Shown: in pieces, positions 13,683-20,315 of the stretch | How positions within the stretch are numbered: the stretch's first letter is position 1 | Layout of the letters: every line of letters begins with the position of its first letter | Virus record (IMG/VR): IMGVR_UViG_3300030085_001116 | Coordinates: 1 to 20,315 of that record | From: a virus | Strand: one strand, 5' to 3' | Length of the DNA: 20,315 bases | Notes under the pieces: model-generated | Database searches by the model: none | What the model saw: only the letters and a program-made list of their open reading frames with translations | What the model was told of the DNA's origin: nothing | Made by a program: the position numbers and the translations under genes

Positions 13683-14080
13683 TCAATCGCATTTTTGATT
13701 TGAAATCCACGATTGTTCATCATCTTGCAAACACTTTCTGCATAGTCACACATTGCATTGTGATAGTCTACTTTGTGTTTAGCTTGTATTAAGTCCTCAT
13801 CACTTTCAAGGTAGGTAGGAATGTCTTGTTTGAGAACCTTTAGGTCAAATGGTTTTTCTTGATAAACCTTTGGGTCAGATTTACCAGAGTAATATTCCCA
13901 TTTGTGTCTTAGAAGTTTTTTATATTCTGCGTCTGCTTGTTTTGATAACAAGTTCCAACGAGTAAAGATTTTTAGATACTTACCATAGAGTTCTGGTGTT
14001 TTAAGTGATTCAATATCCAGTTGTTCTCTATCTATCTTGAGGTCTTTTTCAGCCTCTTTTTGTAGTTGTTCTAAATCCAT
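13652..14080 (-). CDS. uvsY: UvsY recombination mediator
   Basis: A 142-residue helical protein similar to T4 UvsY (137): MDLEQLQKEAEKDLKIDREQLD at the start resembles MRLEDLQEELKKDVFIDSTKL, followed by the basic KLLRHKWEYYSGKSDP block and the C-terminal CKMMNNRGFQIKNAIDWKRF. UvsY loads the UvsX recombinase on gp32-covered single strands. UvsX and gp32 are not in this window. GAGG precedes the ATG by eight bases, and a large inverted repeat lies in the leader. Directly upstream of uvsW, so the two are probably cotranscribed. Confidence 0.9.
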   Translation of the reverse strand: MDLEQLQKEAEKDLKIDREQLDIESLKTPELYGKYLKIFTRWNLLSKQADAEYKKLLRHKWEYYSGKSDPKVYQEKPFDLKVLKQDIPTYLESDEDLIQAKHKVDYHNAMCDYAESVCKMMNNRGFQIKNAIDWKRFMEGSL

Positions 14081-14101
14081 TATATTATCCTCAATTCAAG
14101 C

Positions 14102-14184
14102 GGTGGTGGATTGTCTTACTTTTTCTATATTTAATGAAATCTAGTTTCAATATAAAAATCGTTGTTCAAGATATATCCACCACC
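14102..14184 (-). promoter_or_regulatory. Rod-like inverted repeat in the uvsY leader
   Basis: GGTGGTGGAT (14184-14175 in RNA sense) pairs perfectly with ATCCACCACC (14111-14102). Inside, UUUUUAUAUU can pair with AAUAUA-G-AAAAA (one bulge), and UGAAA with UUUCA at the tip. There is no U-run after the 3' arm, so it is not a standard terminator. It fills the whole gap between the tail-tube-like stop and the uvsY ribosome-binding site. Confidence 0.6.
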
Positions 14185-14189
14185 TTGTA

Positions 14190-14780
14190 TTATATAGTAA
14201 ACATCTCATACAACTTATATGTAAAAGTTGCAGTTGCAGTCAAATACGTTACATCTGTCTCTTGTTGATTAAATGAAAGACCACTTAATGCAACTGGATA
14301 CAAATCAGAAAATCTGACTTCCATCACTGGATTATTCTTTGCAGTCATGACTGTAAGTGTTGCATCTCCAAACATGGCTTGAATACCAGTTGGTGTGCCT
14401 GGGTTTGTTACATCACCTCTTACAGATTCACCAGTTGGAAATGCTTGTGCTTCATCTCTTTTGAAAGAACTAAACTGTGTTCTTGCTTTTGGAAATCCTA
14501 TACCCACTAACCATTGGTGTAATTCTCTGTAGTTTTCTAACTTCTCATCTACAAGAAATGTAATTTCAAGATTGTCAAATGTAAGGTCATCACCCATAAC
14601 TGGAACTTGTTTAAAGGGTGTTGGGAAAATAGATTCACCAAGATTGATGCCAGGCAAATTTGCAGCCGTGGTAAAGAATTCAACCTTTGGGAGTTTAGTT
14701 ATACTAAACTTAAATTTGGTAGGGTCTGCATAGTCCAACTCTGTTGGTTGTCTTGCAAGCATATTAGTAGTAGTAGCCAT
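14190..14780 (-). CDS. Tail tube (gp19-like) family structural protein
   Basis: A 196-residue protein with the myovirus tail-tube pattern: FKFSITKLPKVEFFTTAANLPGI near the start (about 23-45), PTPFKQVPVMGDDLTFDNLEITFLVDE (about 53-79, with the GD-LTFD signature), NYRELHQWL, and a C-terminal beta region (ATATFTYKLYEMF). Such proteins build the inner tail tube or cap the baseplate end. T4 gp19 has 163 residues and is encoded elsewhere in T4; a gene at this site after 23 is called gp3 in some marine relatives as I recall, so the exact ortholog is uncertain. AGGAG precedes the ATG. It lies after the gp23 terminator and so needs its own or read-through transcription. Confidence 0.7.
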   Translation of the reverse strand: MATTTNMLARQPTELDYADPTKFKFSITKLPKVEFFTTAANLPGINLGESIFPTPFKQVPVMGDDLTFDNLEITFLVDEKLENYRELHQWLVGIGFPKARTQFSSFKRDEAQAFPTGESVRGDVTNPGTPTGIQAMFGDATLTVMTAKNNPVMEVRFSDLYPVALSGLSFNQQETDVTYLTATATFTYKLYEMFTI

Positions 14781-14812
14781 GTTGTTCTCCTACTATTATT
14801 TAGTATGCAGAT

Positions 14813-14840
14813 AAAAAAAGGGGGAGTAAAAACCCCCCCT
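14813..14840 (-). terminator. Strong rho-independent terminator after gene 23
   Basis: In minus-strand RNA, a run of seven G pairs with CCCCC around UUUUUACU-type loop and is followed by seven U (14819-14813). It lies 32 bases after the gp23 stop. Confidence 0.9.
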
Positions 14841-14871
14841 AAGTTCCGATTTAAGTCGTTTCTTATTATGA

Positions 14872-16203
14872 TTACATAATGTTTGCGACTTGTACTCGTC
14901 TGTAGTAAGTGTTGTCGTTTGCGCCAGGCACAACATCTGTAGCAGATGAAGTAGCGAATGGGTTTTGAGCAACACCGTAACGAGTTTTGAAACCGATTTT
15001 CGGTTGGAAAGTATTCTCACCAACTGCACGAACCATCTGTAGTGGAACGTATGGGCAGTAGAAGATACCAGCGTCATATGGTGAAGTTCCCTTATAACCA
15101 ACAACATAGTACTGTGAAGCAGCGTTGTTAGCAGCATATGGGTCAATGTACACTTTGTATCTACCGTTAAGAACACCAGCGAAAGTGTTTCCAGTATCGT
15201 CAACTTGTAAGTTGTTGTTAAGAGCAGGAGCGTAATCTAATACACCAGCCATTTGCAATGCAGAAGCAACATCTGAAGAAGTGATAATCATGTTACCTTT
15301 TCCTCTTCTTGTTTCTTGTGCGATTACGTTAGCATCTCTTTCGATTTGGAACATAAGTCCTTTGAACTTCTCAACAGACCATCTACCGTTTGAGTCAGTA
15401 TCTAAATCGAAGACACCAGCAGTAGTTGTGTTTACAGAAGCACCTTTCTTAGCAGAGACATAGATTGTTCTAATTACTTCTCTGTTAATTTCAGCAAGGA
15501 TTTCTGAAGACAGAATGTTTGACAATTCTGTTTCTGCGTCAAGACCGTGAATTGCTTTAAGGTCTTGTGCAAGTTCCATAGTGTATTCTGCTTTAAGTGC
15601 TCTTGACTTTGCAGTCACAGTTGACTTCTCGATTGAGAATGCCATTTCTGCGAATGAGTTTGCAGCTGCATCACCCAATGCTTCACCTTCAGCAGTAGTC
15701 ATACCACCACCAGTAGTTGAACCGTAGTCTGCACCACCAGTAATGTATGTGCCAGGCGAACTGTTGTTAAGAACAGCAGGGTTAGAACCAGTCATTGCAG
15801 TTGAGTTCAAGTCGCCAGCAGCGTCATCATTAGAGAATGAAGAATCTGGTTCGTTGAACAATGCTTCTGTACCACTTGAAGAACCAAATCTTGACTTCAT
15901 TGCAAAGATAAGACCAGTTGGGCCAGTCATTGGTTGCACAGAACATACGTCATACGCAATCAAGTTAGGCATTGCTCGTCTTACTAGAGAAATCAAAATT
16001 GGGTCGTAGTTATTGACTGTTCCAGCAGTTGAGTTAGTAGGTGCGGCTTCTGATAAGAAAGCTGCATCTTCTTTCATAGCTTTTTCTTGGTTTTCCAAGA
16101 TGATTGAAGTAACGGCTTTTTTGTAGTTATCCTTAATCTCAGGCAAATCTGGATGATTGAGGACTGGCTGCCACTTCTCTTGTAAGTTTTCTGAATTATA
16201 CAT
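14872..16203 (-). CDS. 23: Major capsid protein gp23
   Basis: A 443-residue major capsid precursor of the T4 gp23 family (T4 521). Recognisable blocks: YDPILISLVRRAMPNLIAYDVCSVQPMTGPTGLIFAMKSR (about 65-104; key LVRR, DVCSVQPM, GLIFA), EMAFSIEKSTVTAKSRALKAEYT-type strand and AEYTMELAQDLKAIHGLDAE, MIITSSDVASAL, and YYVVGYKGTSPYDAGIFYCPYVPL near the C-terminus. LSE at 50-52 fits the gp21 cleavage consensus (L/I-x-E), predicting removal of a 52-residue N-terminal piece. AAGGGG precedes the ATG. A near-consensus late box lies 32 bases upstream and a strong terminator follows. Confidence 0.97.
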   Translation of the reverse strand: MYNSENLQEKWQPVLNHPDLPEIKDNYKKAVTSIILENQEKAMKEDAAFLSEAAPTNSTAGTVNNYDPILISLVRRAMPNLIAYDVCSVQPMTGPTGLIFAMKSRFGSSSGTEALFNEPDSSFSNDDAAGDLNSTAMTGSNPAVLNNSSPGTYITGGADYGSTTGGGMTTAEGEALGDAAANSFAEMAFSIEKSTVTAKSRALKAEYTMELAQDLKAIHGLDAETELSNILSSEILAEINREVIRTIYVSAKKGASVNTTTAGVFDLDTDSNGRWSVEKFKGLMFQIERDANVIAQETRRGKGNMIITSSDVASALQMAGVLDYAPALNNNLQVDDTGNTFAGVLNGRYKVYIDPYAANNAASQYYVVGYKGTSPYDAGIFYCPYVPLQMVRAVGENTFQPKIGFKTRYGVAQNPFATSSATDVVPGANDNTYYRRVQVANIM

Positions 16204-16234
16204 TTGTATTATCCCCTTTTAACTATATTAGTAT

Positions 16235-16242
16235 TATTTATC
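16235..16242 (-). promoter_or_regulatory. Late promoter box for gene 23 (one mismatch)
   Basis: GATAAATA (16242-16235), seven of eight matches to TATAAATA, in the 44-base gap between genes 22 and 23. Predicted start about 16229, ahead of the AAGGGG ribosome-binding site. Confidence 0.55.
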
Positions 16243-16247
16243 ATTAT

Positions 16248-17546
16248 TTAATTCTTGACATCCTTAAAAGGTTGTGCATTTACATCATTCATGTAAGGTG
16301 CAGACCTCTTAATTGCACTAGTATACGCAGCCATAGCGTCACTTATGTCAATCTCTTGAGTTTCCACTCCGCTCTCTTCATTAAGAGATTGGGTTGGAGT
16401 TGACTTAGGGAAGTAATTTTCCTTAAGCGTGTTAAGTTTTTCCTCAAAGGAATCCTTATCAGTGAACTCAACATCTTCAACCAAACTAGCAAATTTCTCT
16501 GTCTGAGTCTCTGCAAGGTCAGATGAAACTTCTTTGATAACAGACTCACGAACTAACGCATCTTCAGACTGTTTCTTTTCAGTAAGTTTACCGATAGTCT
16601 CGTTCAACTTACCTTCTAGTTCTTCAATCTTCTGTGCTTGTGATTCTAAGATATCATATTTTTCGTCTGGAACATCAATGTAATGTTCTTCAAACAATGC
16701 TTTTAGACCAGTGATAAAGTCTTCAGCAATCTCACCTTTGAGTCCTCTTTCAATTGCAAGTTCATTTTCTTTCATCCACTCTGCAACAACGTAGTCAAGA
16801 TAACCATCTACCTTTTCTGCGAGTTCAGTTTTGAATGTTTCCATGTCTTCTGCAATCTCTTGAGTTTTCTCAAGTTCGATTCTTTCAACTTCTGGTCGAA
16901 TTTTTGATTTAACAGCAGCTTCAAAGATAGTAGATGCTTTCTTTTTGAACTCTTCTGAAAGGTCTTCACCTTCTACGAGTGCGTCAACATCTTCTTGAAC
17001 TGTGATAGATGCAAGTCTCTTTTCAATCGCTTCTTTAGCTTTTGAAAGACCTTCTAGTTCCATCTCTTCATCAGTCATCTCTTTCTTATCACCCATCATT
17101 TCGGTGTAAGCAGCTTGGAGATTTTCCTTGTTCATTTTCTTCATAGCCATTTCCATTGCCTTCATCATTTCTGATTTAGTCATTTTGGCCATTTCTGATT
17201 TGTCCATGTCCATCTCTTTTAATTTTTTAGCTTCTGCGACAACCTCTTCCTCATCAGTTTCGATTTCCTCTTTTACTGAATCGGCTTTCTGGTCACCTTT
17301 GTTAGAACTTTTAACGGAAGCATCTTGTTTGACTTTCTTAGCAGCATCGGCTTTCTTTTCGTCACCCTTAACTACTGGAGCACCTAAATCCTCGATTTCA
17401 TCTTCTTCTGCATCAACTTTTTTCATAGGTTCGGCTGCAACAGCACCCTTACCAGCAGCGGAAGAATCTTTCTTCATTTCGGCCTCATTCAAGTCAGCAA
17501 GAACTTCTTGTTCAAGTTCCTCTATTGACTTATCAATTTCTGACAT
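16248..17546 (-). CDS. 22: Prohead scaffold (core) protein gp22
   Basis: A 432-residue, very charged, largely helical protein between genes 21 and 23, the T4 place of gene 22. The C-terminal part is coiled coil (ILESQAQKIEELEGKLNETIGKL) followed by KFASLVEDVEFTDKDSFEEKLNTLKENYF, a block typical of gp22 of marine T4-like phages. It forms the internal core on which gp23 assembles and is then degraded by gp21. T4 gp22 is only 269 residues; the extra length is an acidic, alanine/lysine-rich N-terminal half with a methionine-rich stretch (112-162). AAGGAG precedes the ATG and a perfect late box lies 40 bases upstream. Confidence 0.9.
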   Translation of the reverse strand: MSEIDKSIEELEQEVLADLNEAEMKKDSSAAGKGAVAAEPMKKVDAEEDEIEDLGAPVVKGDEKKADAAKKVKQDASVKSSNKGDQKADSVKEEIETDEEEVVAEAKKLKEMDMDKSEMAKMTKSEMMKAMEMAMKKMNKENLQAAYTEMMGDKKEMTDEEMELEGLSKAKEAIEKRLASITVQEDVDALVEGEDLSEEFKKKASTIFEAAVKSKIRPEVERIELEKTQEIAEDMETFKTELAEKVDGYLDYVVAEWMKENELAIERGLKGEIAEDFITGLKALFEEHYIDVPDEKYDILESQAQKIEELEGKLNETIGKLTEKKQSEDALVRESVIKEVSSDLAETQTEKFASLVEDVEFTDKDSFEEKLNTLKENYFPKSTPTQSLNEESGVETQEIDISDAMAAYTSAIKRSAPYMNDVNAQPFKDVKN

Positions 17547-17585
17547 TTGAGTCTCCTTATTAATATTAATAATCCTCTTATACTA

Positions 17586-17593
17586 TATTTATA
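17586..17593 (-). promoter_or_regulatory. T4-type late promoter box for gene 22
   Basis: Exact TATAAATA (17593-17586) just before the end of gene 21, 40 bases upstream of the gene 22 ATG; predicted start about 17580. Confidence 0.8.
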
Positions 17594-17595
17594 AC

Positions 17596-18246
17596 TTATA
17601 ATTTCTTGAGGAATTTAGCGAAAGCGAGTGCTTGGTAATTCGCTTTTCTAGAACGCACATTACGTTCCATTTCGTCCTTGAGAGCTGCAACTTCTTGTTC
17701 TTGTAACAATCCATTACTCCATACCCATTCTTTTCCTTCCATGATACCCTCTACGAAGGCACTTGGAGCGGAAGGGTCTGCAACAATGTCAGCCGCAGTC
17801 GCAAGGTAGAAATCGTCATTTACATAGTTTGCACCATTCTTTTTGGACAAACTACCCATACCCCTTGAGGATACAGCGAGTTTACCACCATCTTCCATAA
17901 TACTTTGTACGATTTTACCCATTGGTGTTGACATAACTTTTGCCTCACCAATAAAGTTTTTTCCGTCTGGTTGTAAAGAAGTTACCATGTGAGATACTTT
18001 ATCTAAGTTTACCGTTGGGCCATCTGGATGACCTAACTCACCGTATGCACGATTTTTTTCAATAAACTCTTCATTGTACCGTTGTACTTCTTTTTCTAAC
18101 ACTTCCATAGGGTAGACACGACCATTACGGTTTTTGATTTCGGCTTGCATGAATACACCTTTTAACTTGTAATTCTTTTTACCGTCTTCTTTCTGTTCCG
18201 TAATGTATTCTACATCATCACTAAAATGTTCTGATATTAACTTCAT
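17596..18246 (-). CDS. 21: Prohead core protease gp21
   Basis: A 216-residue serine protease (T4 212). Features: NRNGRVYPMEVL (39-50), GELGHPDGPTVNLDKVSH with the catalytic His at 73 (ELGHP), and the catalytic serine in AVSSRGMG (Ser 126/127), as in herpesvirus-like prohead proteases. It cleaves scaffold and capsid precursors at L/I-x-E sites; gp23 here has such a site. GGGAG precedes the ATG. It follows the unknown structural gene by 11 bases. Confidence 0.95.
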   Translation of the reverse strand: MKLISEHFSDDVEYITEQKEDGKKNYKLKGVFMQAEIKNRNGRVYPMEVLEKEVQRYNEEFIEKNRAYGELGHPDGPTVNLDKVSHMVTSLQPDGKNFIGEAKVMSTPMGKIVQSIMEDGGKLAVSSRGMGSLSKKNGANYVNDDFYLATAADIVADPSAPSAFVEGIMEGKEWVWSNGLLQEQEVAALKDEMERNVRSRKANYQALAFAKFLKKL

Positions 18247-18257
18247 GTCATCACTCC

Positions 18258-18641
18258 CTATTGTAGATTATCATATCCAGAAGTTTTTCTTAACTTCAAC
18301 CAGATAGTTCCTACAGATGCACTTCCGTTTGTTAACAAAATATCACCAGATACACCAGAACTTGCTGGGTTTGGAATAGATGGCATAGACTGAGAACCAG
18401 TATTATACGCACCATTTCCGTTTAGTGATAATGCAACATCATTAGAACTTGCATCAAATAAAATATTCGTTTGCGAACCAGTAGTCCATTGACAAGCAAC
18501 AATGCTTAATCTTGGGTCTGTGTCTGCACCTTGTAATGAAGATGCGTCAACAATACTGGCATTACTATTTGTACCAGTTGTCGTTACTTTAACAACTGTC
18601 TCGTAGTCCGTGTCTTTTAGGACAACTGCACTTACTGCCAT
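18258..18641 (-). CDS. Unknown beta-rich protein, probable virion component
   Basis: A 127-residue protein, rich in S, T, N, G and hydrophobic beta pattern, without cysteines other than one in IVACQWTTGS. It opens with AVSAVVLKDTDYETVVKVTTTG and ends in TIWLKLRKTSGYDNL. I know no function. Its composition and position between prohead genes (gp68-position and 21) suggest a structural protein such as a capsid decoration or neck part. AGGAG precedes the ATG, which overlaps the preceding gene by 10 bases. T4 has no gene here. Confidence 0.6.
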   Translation of the reverse strand: MAVSAVVLKDTDYETVVKVTTTGTNSNASIVDASSLQGADTDPRLSIVACQWTTGSQTNILFDASSNDVALSLNGNGAYNTGSQSMPSIPNPASSGVSGDILLTNGSASVGTIWLKLRKTSGYDNLQ

Positions 18642-18886
18642 TGATATTCTCCTAACATTTCTCTTTCAAAATACTTCATAAGTTCATTTTCACGCACTTT
18701 GAACTTGCGAGCGGCATCTTTTATAGTTTTCTCAAAACTATTTAGGAAATCTGAAGGTTTCGCATCCATAATACCAAATATATAGTCTACCGCCTTACGC
18801 ATGGCAGGCGATAGTTTCTTATACTCTTTGGTTTTCTTATGCTCATCCTTTTCAGGCAGAGCTATCTGATTGAACCTCTTCTTCAT
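18632..18886 (-). CDS. Prohead core protein, gp68 position
   Basis: An 84-residue basic, helical protein (KKLSPAMRKAVDYIFGIMD, then FEKTIKDAARKFKVRENELMKYFE). It lies between gp67 and gp21 genes, where T4 has gene 68 (prohead core, 141 residues). I see no clear residue match with T4 gp68, so this is a call by position. AGAGGTGG precedes the ATG; it overlaps gp67 by 35 bases and the following gene by 10. Confidence 0.55.
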   Translation of the reverse strand: MKKRFNQIALPEKDEHKKTKEYKKLSPAMRKAVDYIFGIMDAKPSDFLNSFEKTIKDAARKFKVRENELMKYFEREMLGEYQWQ

Positions 18887-19046
18887 CTTCCACCTCTGGA
18901 ATATGTTGCGTTACCATTGTGTTTGCAACTTCTTCCCTTTTCTTCTCTAATGCATCTCCAACCTTTGCAGAAATAGCATTTTTGAATTGTGATTCTGCAC
19001 CAAGGTTATCACCAGATGCAATTGCGTCAATTATGTCTTTACTCAT
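18852..19046 (-). CDS. 67: Prohead core protein gp67
   Basis: A 64-residue protein whose layout equals T4 gp67: IIDAIASGDNLGAESQFKNAI compares with LIEAIKSNDLVAARKLFAEAM, then a helix KKREEVANTM and a strongly acidic tail (EVEDEEEVQSD). gp67 is an internal prohead core component cut to peptides by gp21; IPE at 49-51 fits the cleavage consensus. The ATG overlaps the gene 20 stop by four bases (ATGA), so the two are coupled. Confidence 0.85.
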   Translation of the reverse strand: MSKDIIDAIASGDNLGAESQFKNAISAKVGDALEKKREEVANTMVTQHIPEVEDEEEVQSDSSA

Positions 19047-20315
19047 TTTTTAACCACCTTCATTTCAGTTATTTGTTTTTCACCTTCTGGTTTATGACTC
19101 ATCATCATGTCATCATCTTCACCACCACCTTCATCTTCAATCTCTTTAGACATTTGTTCAATCTCTTCATCTGTCTGACGAAGTACATTCTTTTGAATCC
19201 ATCTTTTTGAGAAGAAGTTTCCAAGGTATGGTTCTACTGTTCCTAACATATCTAATCTTTCTCTCAAGATTTCTGCATCACGAAGTTCTGCAAAATGACC
19301 ATCTTGCATCCAATCATATGCGATATGTTCTTTCATTGCATCCCACTCTTCTTCTGCAATCACACCAGTAAGAACTAATTGTGTACGCAGTAAATCGTGG
19401 AATAGAACTGTAAATTTCTTTCTTAGTCTTTGTACGAACTTAGTAAATTTAAGTTCATCTCTTGTAATCTCTGTAGACCTACCTAACGAGAAGTTCTGTT
19501 CAGCTTCCATTCTTGAGATAGGAACATTCAGTGACCTATACAGTTTTCTTTGGAAATAGATAATGTCATCAATTTCACCAAGATTAGAACCGCCAGGCAG
19601 TGTAGTAATCTCTGTACCTCTACCACCTTCTCTTCTAGGTAACCAAAAGTCTTCCAACATTGACATATGATTTCTATCATCTTTAATCTCACCAGTAGAT
19701 GCATCATATACCAGTTTGTTACGATAACGATTCATAACATCTTTTAGGTATTGTTCTGCTTTAATCTTTGGTAGATTACCAACATCAATGTAGAATATTC
19801 TTCTTTCTGGAGCTCTTGATATTCTGTAAATAACAAGACTATCTTCAATCATTCTCAGTTGGTTAACTGGTTTGATTGCTTTGTGTAGATAAGATAATAC
19901 TGAACCTCTATTCTGGTCAATCAAACCAGAAGGACAATATGCAATAGAATCTTTTGAAATCTTTAATCCGTTATTGACAGAACCACCAGTTGTAATCCCA
20001 TATTCGTTATAAATGTAAAAGTCAACTGCTTTTTGTTTTTCTTCTACTTGTGTAATGGGATTAGGTTTACCAGCAATTTTTTCTCTGACCTTCTTAATTT
20101 TCTGAGGGTCAATATATCTTAATTCGGTAATACCTTTTCTTGGGTCTTTTGTGTCAATAACCTTATGATAGAATAACCGACCATCAACATACCATCTTCT
20201 GAATATGTCATGACCTTTTTCTGTAAAAGATAATAACTGAAGAACTCTATCAAATTCCTCACGAATACGTCTTTTAACTTTGTCGGATTGATTTAACCCA
20301 TCTAGGGCTAACGAA
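19043..20315 (-). CDS. 20: Portal protein gp20 (C-terminal part, 5' end outside window)
   Basis: The frame is open from the right edge to TGA 19045-19043, about 423 codons; the ATG lies outside. An apparent start at 19924 is only a TTG inside the gene. Diagnostic gp20 blocks are WYVDGRLFYHKV near the window edge, KPVNQLRMIEDSLVIYRISRAPERRIFYIDVG, VYDASTGEIKDDRNHMSMLEDFWLPRREG (key residues MSMLEDFWLPRR) and EITTLPGGSNLGEIDDI. gp20 forms the dodecameric ring at the capsid vertex through which DNA is packaged and to which the neck attaches. It heads the head-assembly unit 20-67-68-21. Confidence 0.97.
   Translation of the reverse strand, partial: SLALDGLNQSDKVKRRIREEFDRVLQLLSFTEKGHDIFRRWYVDGRLFYHKVIDTKDPRKGITELRYIDPQKIKKVREKIAGKPNPITQVEEKQKAVDFYIYNEYGITTGGSVNNGLKISKDSIAYCPSGLIDQNRGSVLSYLHKAIKPVNQLRMIEDSLVIYRISRAPERRIFYIDVGNLPKIKAEQYLKDVMNRYRNKLVYDASTGEIKDDRNHMSMLEDFWLPRREGGRGTEITTLPGGSNLGEIDDIIYFQRKLYRSLNVPISRMEAEQNFSLGRSTEITRDELKFTKFVQRLRKKFTVLFHDLLRTQLVLTGVIAEEEWDAMKEHIAYDWMQDGHFAELRDAEILRERLDMLGTVEPYLGNFFSKRWIQKNVLRQTDEEIEQMSKEIEDEGGGEDDDMMMSHKPEGEKQITEMKVVKK

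Noticed and set aside
14795-14806. Late promoter for the tail-tube-like gene (ACTAAATA)
   Set aside because: Only six of eight matches to TATAAATA, and the predicted start would fall in the ribosome-binding site.
14796-15203. Minus-strand frame of 135 codons overlapping gene 23
   Set aside because: An alternate-frame shadow of the 3' end of the major capsid gene, with low-complexity L/T/H composition.
17128-17550. Plus-strand frame of 140 codons antisense to gene 22
   Set aside because: Serine/alanine/phenylalanine-rich shadow of the K/E-rich gp22 coding strand; no RBS.
19043-19924. A separate 293-codon gene starting at 19924
   Set aside because: The frame continues without stop to the window end with clear gp20 sequence upstream; the apparent start is an internal TTG.
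1-20315. CRISPR array, insertion sequence, rRNA or attachment site
   Set aside because: No regularly spaced repeats, transposase, terminal inverted repeats of IS size, integrase or rRNA-like sequence seen by eye.

Overview
The window is a compact stretch of a low-GC T4-like myovirus genome (Caudoviricetes, T4 core-gene set). Every confident gene reads leftward on the minus strand. The core genes match T4 families by motif and order, and the divergence pattern (short gp62, shortened gp23, a phage Hsp20, a DUF3310-like protein) resembles marine T4-like phages such as cyanophages and pelagiphages. No photosynthesis gene is in view, so the host cannot be fixed from this window.

In order of transcription (right to left), the morphogenesis module comes first: portal gp20 (partial), prohead core gp67, a gp68-position protein, an unknown beta-rich probable structural protein, prohead protease gp21, scaffold gp22, major capsid gp23 and a tail-tube-like protein. 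A strong terminator follows gp23. Next is recombination and late transcription: uvsY, uvsW, a small hypothetical gene, sigma factor gene 55, then 47 and 46 (Mre11/Rad50-like). These run into a nucleotide-related DUF1599-like protein and a short NPPW methyltransferase-like protein. Positions 5155-7425 hold small early hypotheticals and a DUF932 protein, served by near-identical host-type promoters. Then come an Hsp20 with an elaborate leader, a small helix-turn-helix-like protein, a DUF3310-like protein, and the replication block 45-44-62-regA. After a small conserved protein and an ATP-grasp (RimK-like) ligase, the window ends in the first 28 codons of DNA polymerase gene 43.

Two promoter classes are visible. 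Host sigma70-type promoters have the form TTGAC[T/A]-N17-TATANT-like, mostly with an extended -10 TG. They precede the DUF932 gene, the 6.3-7.4 kb small genes, the helix-turn-helix gene, gene 55 and gene 43. T4-type late boxes (TATAAATA, or one mismatch) precede hsp20, gene 22 and gene 23, consistent with the gp55 and gp45 genes also encoded here (the late sigma factor and the clamp that activates late transcription in T4).

The most interesting region is the hsp20 leader (about 4945-5140). A perfect late box places the predicted transcript start on the first base of a 9-bp closing helix that encloses several hairpins. The ribosome-binding site then lies in a hairpin with the UUGCU/AGGAG layout of ROSE RNA thermometers. 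Other points of note are a 12-bp palindrome forming back-to-back promoters beside gene 55, a promoter whose -35 box sits in the loop of a terminator, a promoter that would give a leaderless gene 43 transcript, and about 370 bases (6336-6704) with inverted repeats but no convincing gene.
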